Shown: piece after piece, positions 38,416 through 46,000 of the stretch
How positions within the stretch are numbered: position 1 is the first letter of the stretch
Layout of the letters: every line of letters starts with the position of its first letter
Source: Sulfurimonas sp. SAG-AH-194-L11
GTDB lineage: Bacteria; Campylobacterota; Campylobacteria; Campylobacterales; Sulfurimonadaceae
Length of the DNA stretch: 64,000 bases
Reading direction: 5' to 3'
Assembly (NCBI RefSeq): GCF_029215995.1
Contig: NZ_JAEMVB010000006.1
Location: 24,142 to 88,141, forward strand
The notes under the pieces: model-generated
What the model saw: the letters and a program-made list of their open reading frames with translations, nothing else
Databases searched by the model: none
Told to the model about the DNA's origin: nothing
Made by a program: the position numbers and the translations under genes

Positions 38416-39063
38416 TTTACTGAAGTATAGAGAATAGATTAAGGGGTGTAAATTTCTAAGCTACCTGTGCGGTAGTTTACTTTTTAATATATTTTTTACA
38501 ATATCACCTCCTTTTCTAAGCTACCTGTGCGGTAGTTTACTTGGTTATACAATTTAGAATCAAGCATTTGCATTTCTAAGCTACCTGTGCGGTAGTTTAC
38601 CTTGTTGGAATTTTTAAATTTGGATGGATAATTTTCTAAGCTACCTGTGCGGTAGTTTACCAGCACTTTATCAGTCTATTTTAAAAGGTACTTTTCTAAG
38701 CTACCTGTGCGGTAGTTTACCTGGAGTAATTGTTGACCTTGTCGGAGTTACTTTTCTAAGCTACCTGTGCGGTAGTTTACATATCTCCTCTACTGTGATT
38801 TTGTATCTTTGTTTTTCTAAGCTACCTGTGCGGTAGTTTACACTAGTATATATACTGCTAAAAACCATGCAGTTTTCTAAGCTACCTGTGCGGTAGTTTA
38901 CATTTAGATGATAAATATAAGTTAGAATATTTATTTCTAAGCTACCTGTGCGGTAGTTTACTTTTAAATGAGAATACAATCCCATCTTTTATGTTTCTAA
39001 GCTACCTGTGCGGTAGTTTACTTAAAAATGCAAACTCACATATTTCTTTATATTTTCTAAGCT
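38393..39063 (-). CRISPR. Type I-F CRISPR array, 11 full repeats plus a 10-bp repeat stub
   Basis: Eleven identical 28-bp repeats start at 38393, 38453, 38513, 38573, 38633, 38693, 38753, 38814, 38874, 38934 and 38994, with 32-bp spacers (33 bp for spacer 7). Read on the minus strand the repeat has the I-F design: stem CTACC/GGTAG, loop GCACA, then the 8-base handle CTTAGAAA after G20, as in canonical CTGCC...GGCAG repeats with compensatory changes. The array is thus transcribed leftward and its leader should lie at the right end. There, 39054-39063 holds only the last 10 bases of a repeat (AGCTTAGAAA on the minus strand) and then cas5fv sequence starts; no leader remains. Confidence 0.97.
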
Positions 39064-39522
39064 TTAAAATTTTTGGATAACAACTTTAATGGCACTAATT
39101 ATTTAAATAATAAGGGTTTAGTCGTGCCATCTACTCTATATTGTTCAAGCTTATACATTCAATATAACAGATTGTTAAACAAATATGACATGAGTTCTGT
39201 TCTTACTAAATCTGGAACAATTAGTGGAATATCCAAACGGATATTTACAAAAAAAGATTTCATGAATCGATTTACAACAGGAGACAAGAAGAAAATATTT
39301 GGAAATCCATATATAAAAAAAGAGTTCATAAAAGGTGAAGGGCAGGTTACATCTACTTTACAAAAAGCAAATGGAACACTAGATATAACCTTAGATATAC
39401 CTCGAGAAAAGGCAAAAGAGCTAAAGAGACTTATTGAAAATGCTGGTGTCTCAAGTTTTTACATAGGTAAAAAGGGGTTGGCTTATGTAACAAATATAGA
39501 TCCGAGGGAGGTTCAAAAGTGA
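39064..39522 (+). pseudogene. cas5fv: cas5fv (type I-F2/I-Fv Cascade subunit), C-terminal fragment
   Basis: The frame is open from the first codon after the repeat stub and encodes about 152 residues, of which the last 149 follow a possible TTG start at 39073. The sequence ([78 protein letters not shown]) closely follows what I remember of the C-terminal half of Cas5fv from Shewanella putrefaciens CN-32, a protein of about 330 residues. The N-terminal half is missing. The gene overlaps cas6f by 4 bases, the usual order cas5fv-cas6f of I-F2. The fragment may still be translated but lacks the first half of the RAMP fold. Confidence 0.85.
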
Positions 39523-40070
39523 ATTACTTTATTGATATAAAATTAATGTCATCAAAAGAGATACAAGAAAATATATTGCTTAACCAACTTTATACTAATT
39601 TTCACAAACGATTGTATGATTTAAAAGCTGATAATATAGGAGTTAGTTTTCCAAGATATAAATTGAAATTAGGTGATGTATTTCGTATTCATGGAGAACA
39701 AAAAGACTTAGAATGTTTGCAAAAGCAAAATTGGTTGGGAGAACTTTCTAAATTTTGTTTAGTAAATATAATTACAGAAATTCCAAATAATACACAGTAT
39801 AGAATAGTTTCAAGAGTACAAACAACGATGTCACAGTCTAAACTTAGAAGACTAATTAAAAGGGGAACTATAAAAGAAGAAGAGATAAAAGGCTACAAAG
39901 CAAAACTTTTTCAAAAAAGTTTAGATAATCCTTTTGTAGAATTAAGGAGTATGTCTAATGGTGAAAGACACCGACGTTTTATTAATTTTTCTACTTTGGT
40001 TAATAATCAGGTAACAGGTACTTTTGATACATTTGGTCTAAGTAAAAAAGCAACAGTACCGTGGTTTTAA
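39519..40070 (+). CDS. cas6f: CRISPR pre-crRNA endoribonuclease Cas6f (Csy4)
   Basis: The 183-residue protein is full length compared with P. aeruginosa Csy4 (187). Catalytic His is at residue 29, exactly the Csy4 position; the LRSMSNG motif supplies Ser144/Ser146 in place of Ser148/Ser150; the arginine-rich RNA-binding helix is visible as [18 protein letters not shown] near 40 and the C-terminal [13 protein letters not shown] are family hallmarks. It should cut after G20 of the hairpin in the neighbouring repeat and stay bound to the crRNA 3' stem. The ATG overlaps the end of the cas5fv fragment. No other cas gene is in the window, so it has no visible effector complex. Confidence 0.95.
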   Translation: MNYFIDIKLMSSKEIQENILLNQLYTNFHKRLYDLKADNIGVSFPRYKLKLGDVFRIHGEQKDLECLQKQNWLGELSKFCLVNIITEIPNNTQYRIVSRVQTTMSQSKLRRLIKRGTIKEEEIKGYKAKLFQKSLDNPFVELRSMSNGERHRRFINFSTLVNNQVTGTFDTFGLSKKATVPWF

Positions 40071-40102
40071 TTAAACTACTTCTCATTGGGATTTAATAAA
40101 TA

Positions 40103-40131
40103 TTGACAAATAGGTAATTATTTCTTATAAT
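40103..40131 (+). promoter_or_regulatory. Perfect consensus sigma70 promoter
   Basis: TTGACA at 40103-40108, a 17-base spacer, and TATAAT at 40126-40131. The expected start is near 40138, giving a leader of about 70 bases before the small ORF at 40208. A full -35 hexamer is unusual for Campylobacterota. Confidence 0.85.
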
Positions 40132-40207
40132 AAGAACAGAGAAGTAACTTTCAAGAGAATTTACATTATGTTAACCAAATTATAAAATAAAGAAGAATAG
40201 ACATATA

Positions 40208-40420
40208 ATGAATAGAAAAGAACAATTAATTATAGATATACAAGAACTACTCAATAATCATGAAAATATAGCTTCAACTACAATTAACCCTGACTTACTT
40301 GCCTTTATGGATGAGAATACCCTTATCAGTATAATAGGTTCTCTTTTAGATCAAAAAGAGACACAACTTAAGGATAACATCCAATGGCTTGAACAATTTA
40401 AGCAAAACAGAGATAATTAA
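40208..40420 (+). CDS. Small hypothetical protein (70 aa)
   Basis: The 70-residue product is acidic and predicted mostly helical (two helices: residues 3-17 and 30-65 with a coiled-coil-like heptad pattern, LISIIGSLLDQKETQLKDN). I do not recognise a family. It lies downstream of a perfect consensus promoter and 137 bases after cas6f. Its association with the CRISPR remnant or with the following response regulator is unknown. The start is ATG, preceded by a weak AAGAAG stretch. Confidence 0.55.
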   Translation: MNRKEQLIIDIQELLNNHENIASTTINPDLLAFMDENTLISIIGSLLDQKETQLKDNIQWLEQFKQNRDN

Positions 40421-40581
40421 CAATAAAAAATTTACATATTTTATAACATTTGGATACTCTATATCCCCCTATTCTAGGCCTCTACAAAATAACAGTTATC
40501 ATTTTGTTAGCAAATGTTATAGTTTTTTTCAATTTTTAGCTATAATTCCAATACAATAAACTTAACATACAGGATACTAAT

Positions 40582-41127
40582 ATGAGTAGCGTAGATTTAA
40601 TTCAACTAACAGAACAGACTAAAAAATTATCAGCAATGGTAGTAGAAGATGAAAAGGTAGCAAATGAGCTATTAAGTTCAACATTTAAAAACTTTTTTTC
40701 AAGTGTTGATTCTTACTTTGATGGTGAGACTGCACTAAAGTCTTACATGGAAAAAAAACCAGACATCATTTTTGTTGACATCGTTATGCCAGGAATAGAC
40801 GGAATTGAGCTTTCTCGTAAAATACGTGAACTTAATCCTACTCAGATTATTATTGTAATCTCTGCAAGTAACGATATAGAGAAGATTTCTGAATCTATAG
40901 AAGTTGGTGTAAATAGTTTTATACAAAAACCTATTGATACCAAAAAGATTATAGAACTTTTAACTGGTGTTGCCGCAATGGTAGCTAAAAAGAAGAAGAT
41001 AGAGACAAAAACATTTTCAATCTCACTTCCTTTAGATATTTATGACACAGTAAATGAAAATGCTAAAGCTGAGAGTATCTCTAAAAATGCTGTAATCATT
41101 AGAGCATTACGTAGTTTTTACGACTAA
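40582..41127 (+). CDS. Response regulator with C-terminal ribbon-helix-helix domain
   Basis: The 181-residue protein has a receiver domain (about 15-130): acidic pair in VVEDEKVA, phospho-Asp in IIFVDIVMPGIDG, Ser in VISASND and Lys in FIQKPID. After a lysine-rich linker, the last 45 residues (TKTFSISLPLDIYDTVNENA, then KNAVIIRALRSFYD) fit an Arc/MetJ-type ribbon-helix-helix DNA-binding domain instead of the usual winged helix. RHH proteins bind as dimers, so phosphorylation might control dimerisation on DNA. No kinase gene is adjacent. The start follows a CAGGATA ribosome-binding site. Confidence 0.82.
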   Translation: MSSVDLIQLTEQTKKLSAMVVEDEKVANELLSSTFKNFFSSVDSYFDGETALKSYMEKKPDIIFVDIVMPGIDGIELSRKIRELNPTQIIIVISASNDIEKISESIEVGVNSFIQKPIDTKKIIELLTGVAAMVAKKKKIETKTFSISLPLDIYDTVNENAKAESISKNAVIIRALRSFYD

Positions 41128-41140
41128 TTCGAAATTTTTT

Positions 41141-41174
41141 ATAGATTTTATGTTTTATTAAGCATAAAATCTAT
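41141..41174. promoter_or_regulatory. 12-bp dyad overlapping the tRNA-Glu promoter region
   Basis: Arms ATAGATTTTATG (41141-41152) and CATAAAATCTAT (41163-41174) with a 10-base loop. The right arm runs into CTATATAATT, the likely -10 box (TATAAT) of tRNA-Glu. The dyad could terminate the response-regulator transcript or act as an operator; the following sequence is not a clean T run. Confidence 0.5.
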
Positions 41175-41205
41175 ATAATTTCGGCTCAACAAAACAGTTG
41201 AAAGT

Positions 41206-41280
41206 GGCCCCGTCGTCTAGCGGTTAGGATCCATGGTTTTCATCCATGTTACAGGAGTTCAATTCTCCTCGGGGTCACCA
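41206..41280 (+). tRNA. tRNA-Glu (anticodon TTC)
   Basis: Acceptor stem GGCCCCG pairs with CGGGGTC (one G-U), the D arm carries GCGGTTAGGA, the anticodon stem CATGG/CCATG encloses TTTTCAT with anticodon TTC, the T arm is GGAG-TTCAATT-CTCC, and CCA is encoded at 41278-41280. It lies 88 bases upstream of a GluRS-like gene on the same strand. Confidence 0.97.
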
Positions 41281-41368
41281 CTTACACTTCATTAAGAAAC
41301 AATCAAAAACTCAACATACATTAATCAAAAACTTGTTAAAATCACGAAAAATATTTTCAGGAATTTTA

Positions 41369-42595
41369 ATGCTTAGATTTGCATCAAGTCCAACAGGTGA
41401 TATGCACATAGGTGACCTTCGTGTTGCCCTATTCAACCATCTTGTTGCGCAACAAAAAAAAGAAGACTTAATTATCCGTATAGAAGATATGGATAAGGAA
41501 AAAAGCATTGAGGGTAAAGCTGATGAGATACTTGATATTCTTGGTCTTTTTGGTATTGACTACTCTCAGGTTATCTACCAGAGTGAAAGTATCCGTTTCC
41601 ATTCAGCGATGGCACTGCAGCTAGTACATGAAAAAAAAGCTTTTTCATGTTTCTGTTCTGATACTTGGCTTGAAAAAAAGCAAGAAGAATCAAAACTTTC
41701 TAAAAAGAGATACTTATATGATGATGCTTGTCGTAAGCTTCCTGCTGAACTTGTTATTGACAATACAAGTCCTTTTAGCATCCGCATTGTAAGACCAGAC
41801 AAATCTACAGAGATTGATAGTTTTGTCATTCTACATCAAGATAAAACACCTACTCATGTTTTTTCAACCGCTGTTGATGATATGTTAAATGATATTAGTA
41901 TTGTTATTCGTGATGCAAAGCATAGCAGTACCACCTCTATGCAAGAGCATATTAGAGAGTCTCTTGCTTATGATAAAAAAGTAGAGTATGCACATATAGC
42001 TAGTATCGAATCAAAAAATATTCCAAGTGTAAAGTACTTGCTTGAGGAAGGTTTTTTGCCTGTAGCAATATCAAATTATTTAATATCAATTGCTAATCAG
42101 ACTCCCAAAGAGATATTTACACTTGATGAAGCTAAAGAGTGGTTTAGACTAGATAGACTCTCTTCAAGTTCTATTTCTTTTGATATAGATAAACTCCGTC
42201 ACATAAACACAGAACATCTAAAGTTACTTGATTCTAAAGAGTTGTCGCGTTATGTTGGTTTTGCTGATACTGAAATAGGTCAACTTGCTCGCATCTACCT
42301 AGAGGATGTGGCAACAACTAAAGAGTTAAAAGCAAAAATAACTCCTATTTTTACTCAACGTATCATCCCTGATACTTTATCTGAGTCTGTAGTAAAAATG
42401 AAGAACGTAATTATGAATGCACCCTACTTTGATAAGTATGATGAGTTTAAAAACTACATAGTTAAGGAGTCGGGACTTAATGGAGAAGAGTACTCTAAAG
42501 CATTACGTATACTACTTACAAATGCATCTGATGGTCCTGACCTAGCAGAGATATACAAATATCTTAAAAATTATATTGGGGAGATTGTAAAATAA
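41369..42595 (+). CDS. gltX: Glutamyl-tRNA synthetase-like protein with degenerate catalytic motifs
   Basis: The 408-residue protein aligns with Campylobacterota GluRS from the N-terminus (MLRFASSPTGDMHIGDLRVALFN, HIGH motif as HIGD) to the anticodon-binding end, but is 30-60 residues short. The usual RGEDH-SNTPKQ active-site stretch reads RDAKHSSTTSMQ, and the KMSKR loop expected before SVKYLLEEGFLPVAISNYL is missing: EYAHIASIESKNIPSVKYLL skips about ten residues including KKMSKR. A central segment before IDSFVILHQDKTPT is also shortened. ATP activation is therefore doubtful. I chose the ATG at 41369 with CAGGA ribosome-binding site 6-7 bases upstream; an earlier start would overlap tRNA-Glu. 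yggT follows directly, as in Campylobacter. Confidence 0.85.
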   Translation: MLRFASSPTGDMHIGDLRVALFNHLVAQQKKEDLIIRIEDMDKEKSIEGKADEILDILGLFGIDYSQVIYQSESIRFHSAMALQLVHEKKAFSCFCSDTWLEKKQEESKLSKKRYLYDDACRKLPAELVIDNTSPFSIRIVRPDKSTEIDSFVILHQDKTPTHVFSTAVDDMLNDISIVIRDAKHSSTTSMQEHIRESLAYDKKVEYAHIASIESKNIPSVKYLLEEGFLPVAISNYLISIANQTPKEIFTLDEAKEWFRLDRLSSSSISFDIDKLRHINTEHLKLLDSKELSRYVGFADTEIGQLARIYLEDVATTKELKAKITPIFTQRIIPDTLSESVVKMKNVIMNAPYFDKYDEFKNYIVKESGLNGEEYSKALRILLTNASDGPDLAEIYKYLKNYIGEIVK

Positions 42596-42879
42596 TGCAA
42601 ATGATAATAGAAATAGTTCAAGGTGTAGGTGGGATTTTAATAAGTCTTATTAGTGTGTATATTTGGGTGCTAATAATTGCTGCTCTTTTAAGTTTTGTTA
42701 ATCCTGATCCATACAACCCCATAGTACAATTTCTTCATAGAATAACTAATCCTGCTTATAAGTTTGTAAGAAAATTTGTGCGTACTGATTTTAACAATTT
42801 AGATTTAGCACCATTGATACTCATTATAGGGCTTCAAGTTATCATTGTAATCCTGAGTAGTCTACTTCGTTCTCTTTAA
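42595..42879 (+). CDS. YggT family membrane protein
   Basis: The 94-residue protein has two membrane segments (about 5-33 and 68-92) separated by the FVNPDPYNPIVQFLHRITNPAYKFVRKFV motif of the YggT family. The family is linked to membrane protein placement and osmotic tolerance but its mechanism is not known. Its ATG overlaps the gltX stop, and it is convergent with the following lipoprotein gene by 4 bases. Confidence 0.88.
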   Translation: MQMIIEIVQGVGGILISLISVYIWVLIIAALLSFVNPDPYNPIVQFLHRITNPAYKFVRKFVRTDFNNLDLAPLILIIGLQVIIVILSSLLRSL

Positions 42880-43334
42880 TCGTCTTTTTTAAAGAGTATC
42901 GCATCAGATGAAAAGTGTGCAATTTTTGCAACAAGTGTTAAATCTGTAGCTTGTTGTGCAAACTTCACAAAATAATATTTTTGCCAAGTTACATTAGAAT
43001 CCGTTAGAAGTATAAATTTATTATCTACTTCGAGTTCTTCAACTAAAATTGCATCAACACCATTTAGGGTAAAACTAACTTGTGCTTTCGTATCTTTAGC
43101 ATATAAATAAATATAAAAGTATTCACCATCTTTATACTTTTGAGGATTTATCGCATTTAAATATACACAGCTCACTACACCTATAGTATCTGTTTTATCA
43201 TATATTTTTGAACTAATGATACTCTCTTCACTTTTTGCTCTTTGGGCTGAGATATCAAAACGAGAAAAGGCATTGTCATAGGAACATGCACTTAAAAGTA
43301 GTAAAAGTATGTTTATTATTAAAAAAGTTTTCAT
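42876..43334 (-). CDS. Hypothetical lipoprotein
   Basis: The 152-residue protein has a lipoprotein signal peptide (FLIINILLLLLSAC, lipobox LSAC with Cys17). The mature part is beta-rich (EYFYIYLYAKDTKAQVSFTLNGVDAILVEELEV) and contains no motif I recognise. A similar small gene sits at this position in Campylobacter between yggT/slt and mobB. The +2 residue after the lipid cysteine is Ser, compatible with outer-membrane sorting. Confidence 0.7.
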   Translation of the reverse strand: MKTFLIINILLLLLSACSYDNAFSRFDISAQRAKSEESIISSKIYDKTDTIGVVSCVYLNAINPQKYKDGEYFYIYLYAKDTKAQVSFTLNGVDAILVEELEVDNKFILLTDSNVTWQKYYFVKFAQQATDLTLVAKIAHFSSDAILFKKDD

Positions 43335-43421
43335 TTTTCTCCTCTTATTTGCCCAGAATTATATCTTATTAAACTCTTCTTTTGTATAATCACCTAAAAT
43401 ATTGACTAAGGGAAGTGATAC

Positions 43422-43925
43422 GTGAGCAAAAGATTAGCTGTAGCATTTACTGGACCTTCAAATAGTGGTAAAACGACCCTTATTTTAAAAGTTGCTCGTA
43501 AGCTTATACATGAGAGAAATCTAAAAGTAGCTATTATCAAACACGATCCAAAAGATAAGGCACACTTTGATGTTGAGGGTAAAGATAGTTATAAGTTTAG
43601 CGATACAGGAGCCGAGGTTATTGTAACCTCCCCTACTCGTACAACTTATTTTTCACAATGCCACTCTGAGCTAGATGATATGATAAGACTCTTTGATGAC
43701 TTTGATGTTTTACTTGTTGAGGGGCTTAAAAACCTACCTCTTCCTAGAATAAGTGTCTTTAGAAAGTCTCTTGATAGTGACTACTTTAGTTATATGGATG
43801 CCCTTGCAACAGACTCTAGTATAGATTTAAATCTGCACGACCTACCAAAGAATATAGATGTACTTGACTTAAATAATGCACAAGAAGTTATTGAGTGGAT
43901 ACTAAAAAATGCGAAAAAAGTTTAA
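43422..43925 (+). CDS. mobB: Molybdopterin-guanine dinucleotide biosynthesis adaptor MobB
   Basis: The 167-residue GTP-binding protein has Walker A FTGPSNSGKTTL (about residues 9-20), the AIIKHDPKDKAHFDVEGKDSYKFSDTGAEVIVTSP region and VLLVEGLKNLPLPRI, all MobB hallmarks. It assists MobA in forming the molybdenum cofactor used by nitrate, formate or sulfur-compound oxidoreductases. It starts with GTG (preceded by AAGGGAAG) and is followed by fbp after 12 bases. Confidence 0.93.
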   Translation: MSKRLAVAFTGPSNSGKTTLILKVARKLIHERNLKVAIIKHDPKDKAHFDVEGKDSYKFSDTGAEVIVTSPTRTTYFSQCHSELDDMIRLFDDFDVLLVEGLKNLPLPRISVFRKSLDSDYFSYMDALATDSSIDLNLHDLPKNIDVLDLNNAQEVIEWILKNAKKV

Positions 43926-43937
43926 AAAAGGAAAATA

Positions 43938-44780
43938 ATGAGAGATATATTTGATGCTATTCAAAGAAGTGCAAAACGAATTAAAAATGCTATAGATGTA
44001 AAAGACATAGGGTATTCACAACTAGAAAACAGTTCTGGTGAGACGCAACTGCAACTCGATATTCAGTGTGACTTGATTATTCAAGAAGAGTTCTCTAAAG
44101 TATCTTCTATTCATACAATTGCAAGTGAAGAGAAAGAAAAAGAGATGCTTTTAAATGAAAATGGCAAATACTTTGTTGCTTATGACCCTCTTGATGGTTC
44201 ATCATTGGTAGATGTAAACCTTAGTGTTGGCTCTATTTATGGTATCTACGAGGGTCAATTTGGTGCTGAGCATATGGTAGCAGCTTGTTATGTTGTTCAT
44301 GGTCCTCGTGTTGAAATGGTTTTTGCAGAGAATAAAACAAAACTCTATCTACTTCAAAATGGTGAGTTTGAATTTGTTAAAGAGATAAGACTTAATCAAA
44401 AAGGTAAGTTAATGGCTCCAGGTGGAACTCAACAAAACTGGGCACCGTATCATAAAGAGATGATAGATGGATTTTTTCAAGAAGGCTATCGTCTACGTTA
44501 CTCTGGAGGAATGGTTCCTGACCTGCACCAGATTCTTCTCAAAGGTGGAGGACTTTTTTCATATCCTGGTACCAGTGATAAGCCAGAAGGAAAACTGCGT
44601 CGTCTCTTTGAAGTGTTTCCTTTTGCTTTCATATATGGAAAATCAGGTGGTGGCGCGATTAATGGTAAAGTTGATCTTATGACTTTAGGTCATGCCCATG
44701 TCCATGATACTGCAATTTGCTTTTTTGGTTCACACTACGAAATAGAGAGAGTCAAAGAAGTTTACGCTAAAAATGCCTAG
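43938..44780 (+). CDS. fbp: Class I fructose-1,6-bisphosphatase
   Basis: The 280-residue enzyme shows ASEEKE (metal ligands), the signature [36 protein letters not shown] and the [27 protein letters not shown] substrate site. It removes the 1-phosphate in gluconeogenesis, expected in an autotroph. It is shorter than the 330-residue E. coli form, as in other Campylobacterota. It overlaps the downstream small cysteine-rich gene by 8 bases. Confidence 0.95.
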   Translation: MRDIFDAIQRSAKRIKNAIDVKDIGYSQLENSSGETQLQLDIQCDLIIQEEFSKVSSIHTIASEEKEKEMLLNENGKYFVAYDPLDGSSLVDVNLSVGSIYGIYEGQFGAEHMVAACYVVHGPRVEMVFAENKTKLYLLQNGEFEFVKEIRLNQKGKLMAPGGTQQNWAPYHKEMIDGFFQEGYRLRYSGGMVPDLHQILLKGGGLFSYPGTSDKPEGKLRRLFEVFPFAFIYGKSGGGAINGKVDLMTLGHAHVHDTAICFFGSHYEIERVKEVYAKNA

Positions 44781-44970
44781 TAAACCAAAAGACAAGTTTG
44801 AACTTTATCTTGATGAGATGCTACAAAAGCTTCAAGCTTGTCAAGTAAGTAAGGGTCACAAAAGCTGTAGTGCTTGCGAATCTTACTTCGGGTGTGAACT
44901 TAGAGATGAGTATGTAAAATCTGTTTACAACTCTATGTCTAAGGGTGATACTGGTGGATTTGAATTTTAA
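44773..44970 (+). CDS. Small four-cysteine protein
   Basis: The 65-residue protein has cysteines at 23, 32, 35 and 41 ([22 protein letters not shown]), a likely zinc or Fe-S site, after a helical N-terminus. A small gene occupies the same place between fbp and metG in Campylobacter, so it is likely conserved. The start overlaps fbp. Function unknown. Confidence 0.68.
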   Translation: MPSKPKDKFELYLDEMLQKLQACQVSKGHKSCSACESYFGCELRDEYVKSVYNSMSKGDTGGFEF

Positions 44971-45030
44971 TCTTCAAAATTTTATAAGCCTTTTCAAAAA
45001 TTATCACAAGACAATTACAAGTATTAAAAT

Positions 45031-45061
45031 CTTATACTATTGAAAAATCAAGTAGTATAAG
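45031..45061 (+). promoter_or_regulatory. Hairpin covering the ribosome-binding site of the ADP-ribosylglycohydrolase gene
   Basis: Perfect 9-bp arms CTTATACTA (45031-45039) and TAGTATAAG (45053-45061) with a 13-base loop. The right arm contains the beginning of the AAGGA ribosome-binding site, 8 bases before the ATG at 45070. It could be an RNA switch or a DNA operator. Confidence 0.5.
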
Positions 45062-45069
45062 GAAATATA

Positions 45070-45915
45070 ATGAATCAAGAGAGTATTAAAAACGCAGTAG
45101 AAGCATCGCTAATAGCAGATAGTTATCTTTTAGGATCTCATTGGATTTATGATGAAGAAGAGTTGAAAAACTTGGATATCGACTGGAATGAACTTAATGC
45201 TCCATGTGCTCAGTGGCATGTAGGAAAAGAAAAAGGTGATTTTACACACTATGGTGATCATACAAAATGGCTACTTGATTATGTAAAGGAGTCTAAAACT
45301 TTTGATATAGAAGCTTATAAGCAAGTATGGCTTAAAAATATGAAGAACTACAAGGGCTATATTGATGGTGCTTGCCAAGAGACAATGCAAATTATACAAA
45401 ATGATGCCACAGCAGTTGTTGGTTCAAATTCACATGACCTTTCAATTCTTGGAAGAATATCCCCTCTCTTATATGTTAGTGATACTAAAGAAGTATTTTT
45501 ATCAAATGTAAAAAGTTTTGTTAGTTTTACACATAACAATAAAAATGTTTTACATGTATCAAAACTTTTTGCTAGCATGCTTTATGATGTAGTAAATGGA
45601 AGCAGTATTAAGGATGCCTTATCAACGGTTACAGTTGTAAAAGAGATACGTAGTGCTTTTGATGCAGGAGTCTCAAGTCAAAATCAAAATACCTTTGATA
45701 GCATACAGCACTTTGGTCCAAGCTGTGATGTTGAAGGTGGATTTGAAGGTACGCTACACCTTCTAGTAAAATATGATAACTTTAAAGAAGTAATGCTTCA
45801 AAATGCAAAAGCTGGTGGAGATAGCTCTTCAAGAGGTATGATAGTTGCGATGCTTATGGGTGCTGAGGGCTGTAGTATTCCTCCCTCTTGGCGAAAAGCT
45901 ACAAAGGGTATCTAA
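45070..45915 (+). CDS. ADP-ribosylglycohydrolase (DraG/ARH-like) family protein
   Basis: The 281-residue helical protein begins ESIKNAVEASLIADSYLLGSHWIYDEEE, has a THYGDHTKWLLDYV segment in the place of the first metal motif and ends with AGGDSSSRGMIVAMLMGAEGCSIPPSW, the degenerate counterpart of the GGDxDT motif that binds the two Mg2+ ions. The family removes ADP-ribose from proteins or nucleic acids, but many members have unknown substrates. No nitrogenase or DraT gene is in the window, and the altered metal motifs leave activity uncertain. Confidence 0.72.
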   Translation: MNQESIKNAVEASLIADSYLLGSHWIYDEEELKNLDIDWNELNAPCAQWHVGKEKGDFTHYGDHTKWLLDYVKESKTFDIEAYKQVWLKNMKNYKGYIDGACQETMQIIQNDATAVVGSNSHDLSILGRISPLLYVSDTKEVFLSNVKSFVSFTHNNKNVLHVSKLFASMLYDVVNGSSIKDALSTVTVVKEIRSAFDAGVSSQNQNTFDSIQHFGPSCDVEGGFEGTLHLLVKYDNFKEVMLQNAKAGGDSSSRGMIVAMLMGAEGCSIPPSWRKATKGI

Positions 45916-46000
45916 ATTTTAAAGTGTAAAAACTCTATTTATTGATAAATCTAAGGCTATTTAGATAAAATAACATCAATACATTTGACAGGACAAAAAA

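Noticed and set aside
38624..38985. ORFs on both strands with repeating LSYLCGSLP or VNYRTGSLE units
   Set aside because: They are translations of the CRISPR repeats and spacers, not repeat proteins.
39064..40070. CRISPR-associated Tn7-like transposon (type I-F3)
   Set aside because: No tniQ, tnsABC or fused cas8-5 is present, and the fragment before cas6f resembles Cas5fv of I-F2 rather than the Cas7 of I-F3 or canonical Csy3.
41206..41280. tRNA-Glu as attachment site of an integrated element bounded by the CRISPR remnant
   Set aside because: I found no direct repeat of the tRNA 3' end or the rnpB 3' end within 38-41 kb and no integrase gene.
41246..41368. N-terminal extension of the GluRS-like gene into tRNA-Glu
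   Set aside because: The extension would be tRNA sequence read as protein; the ATG at 41369 gives the family N-terminus.
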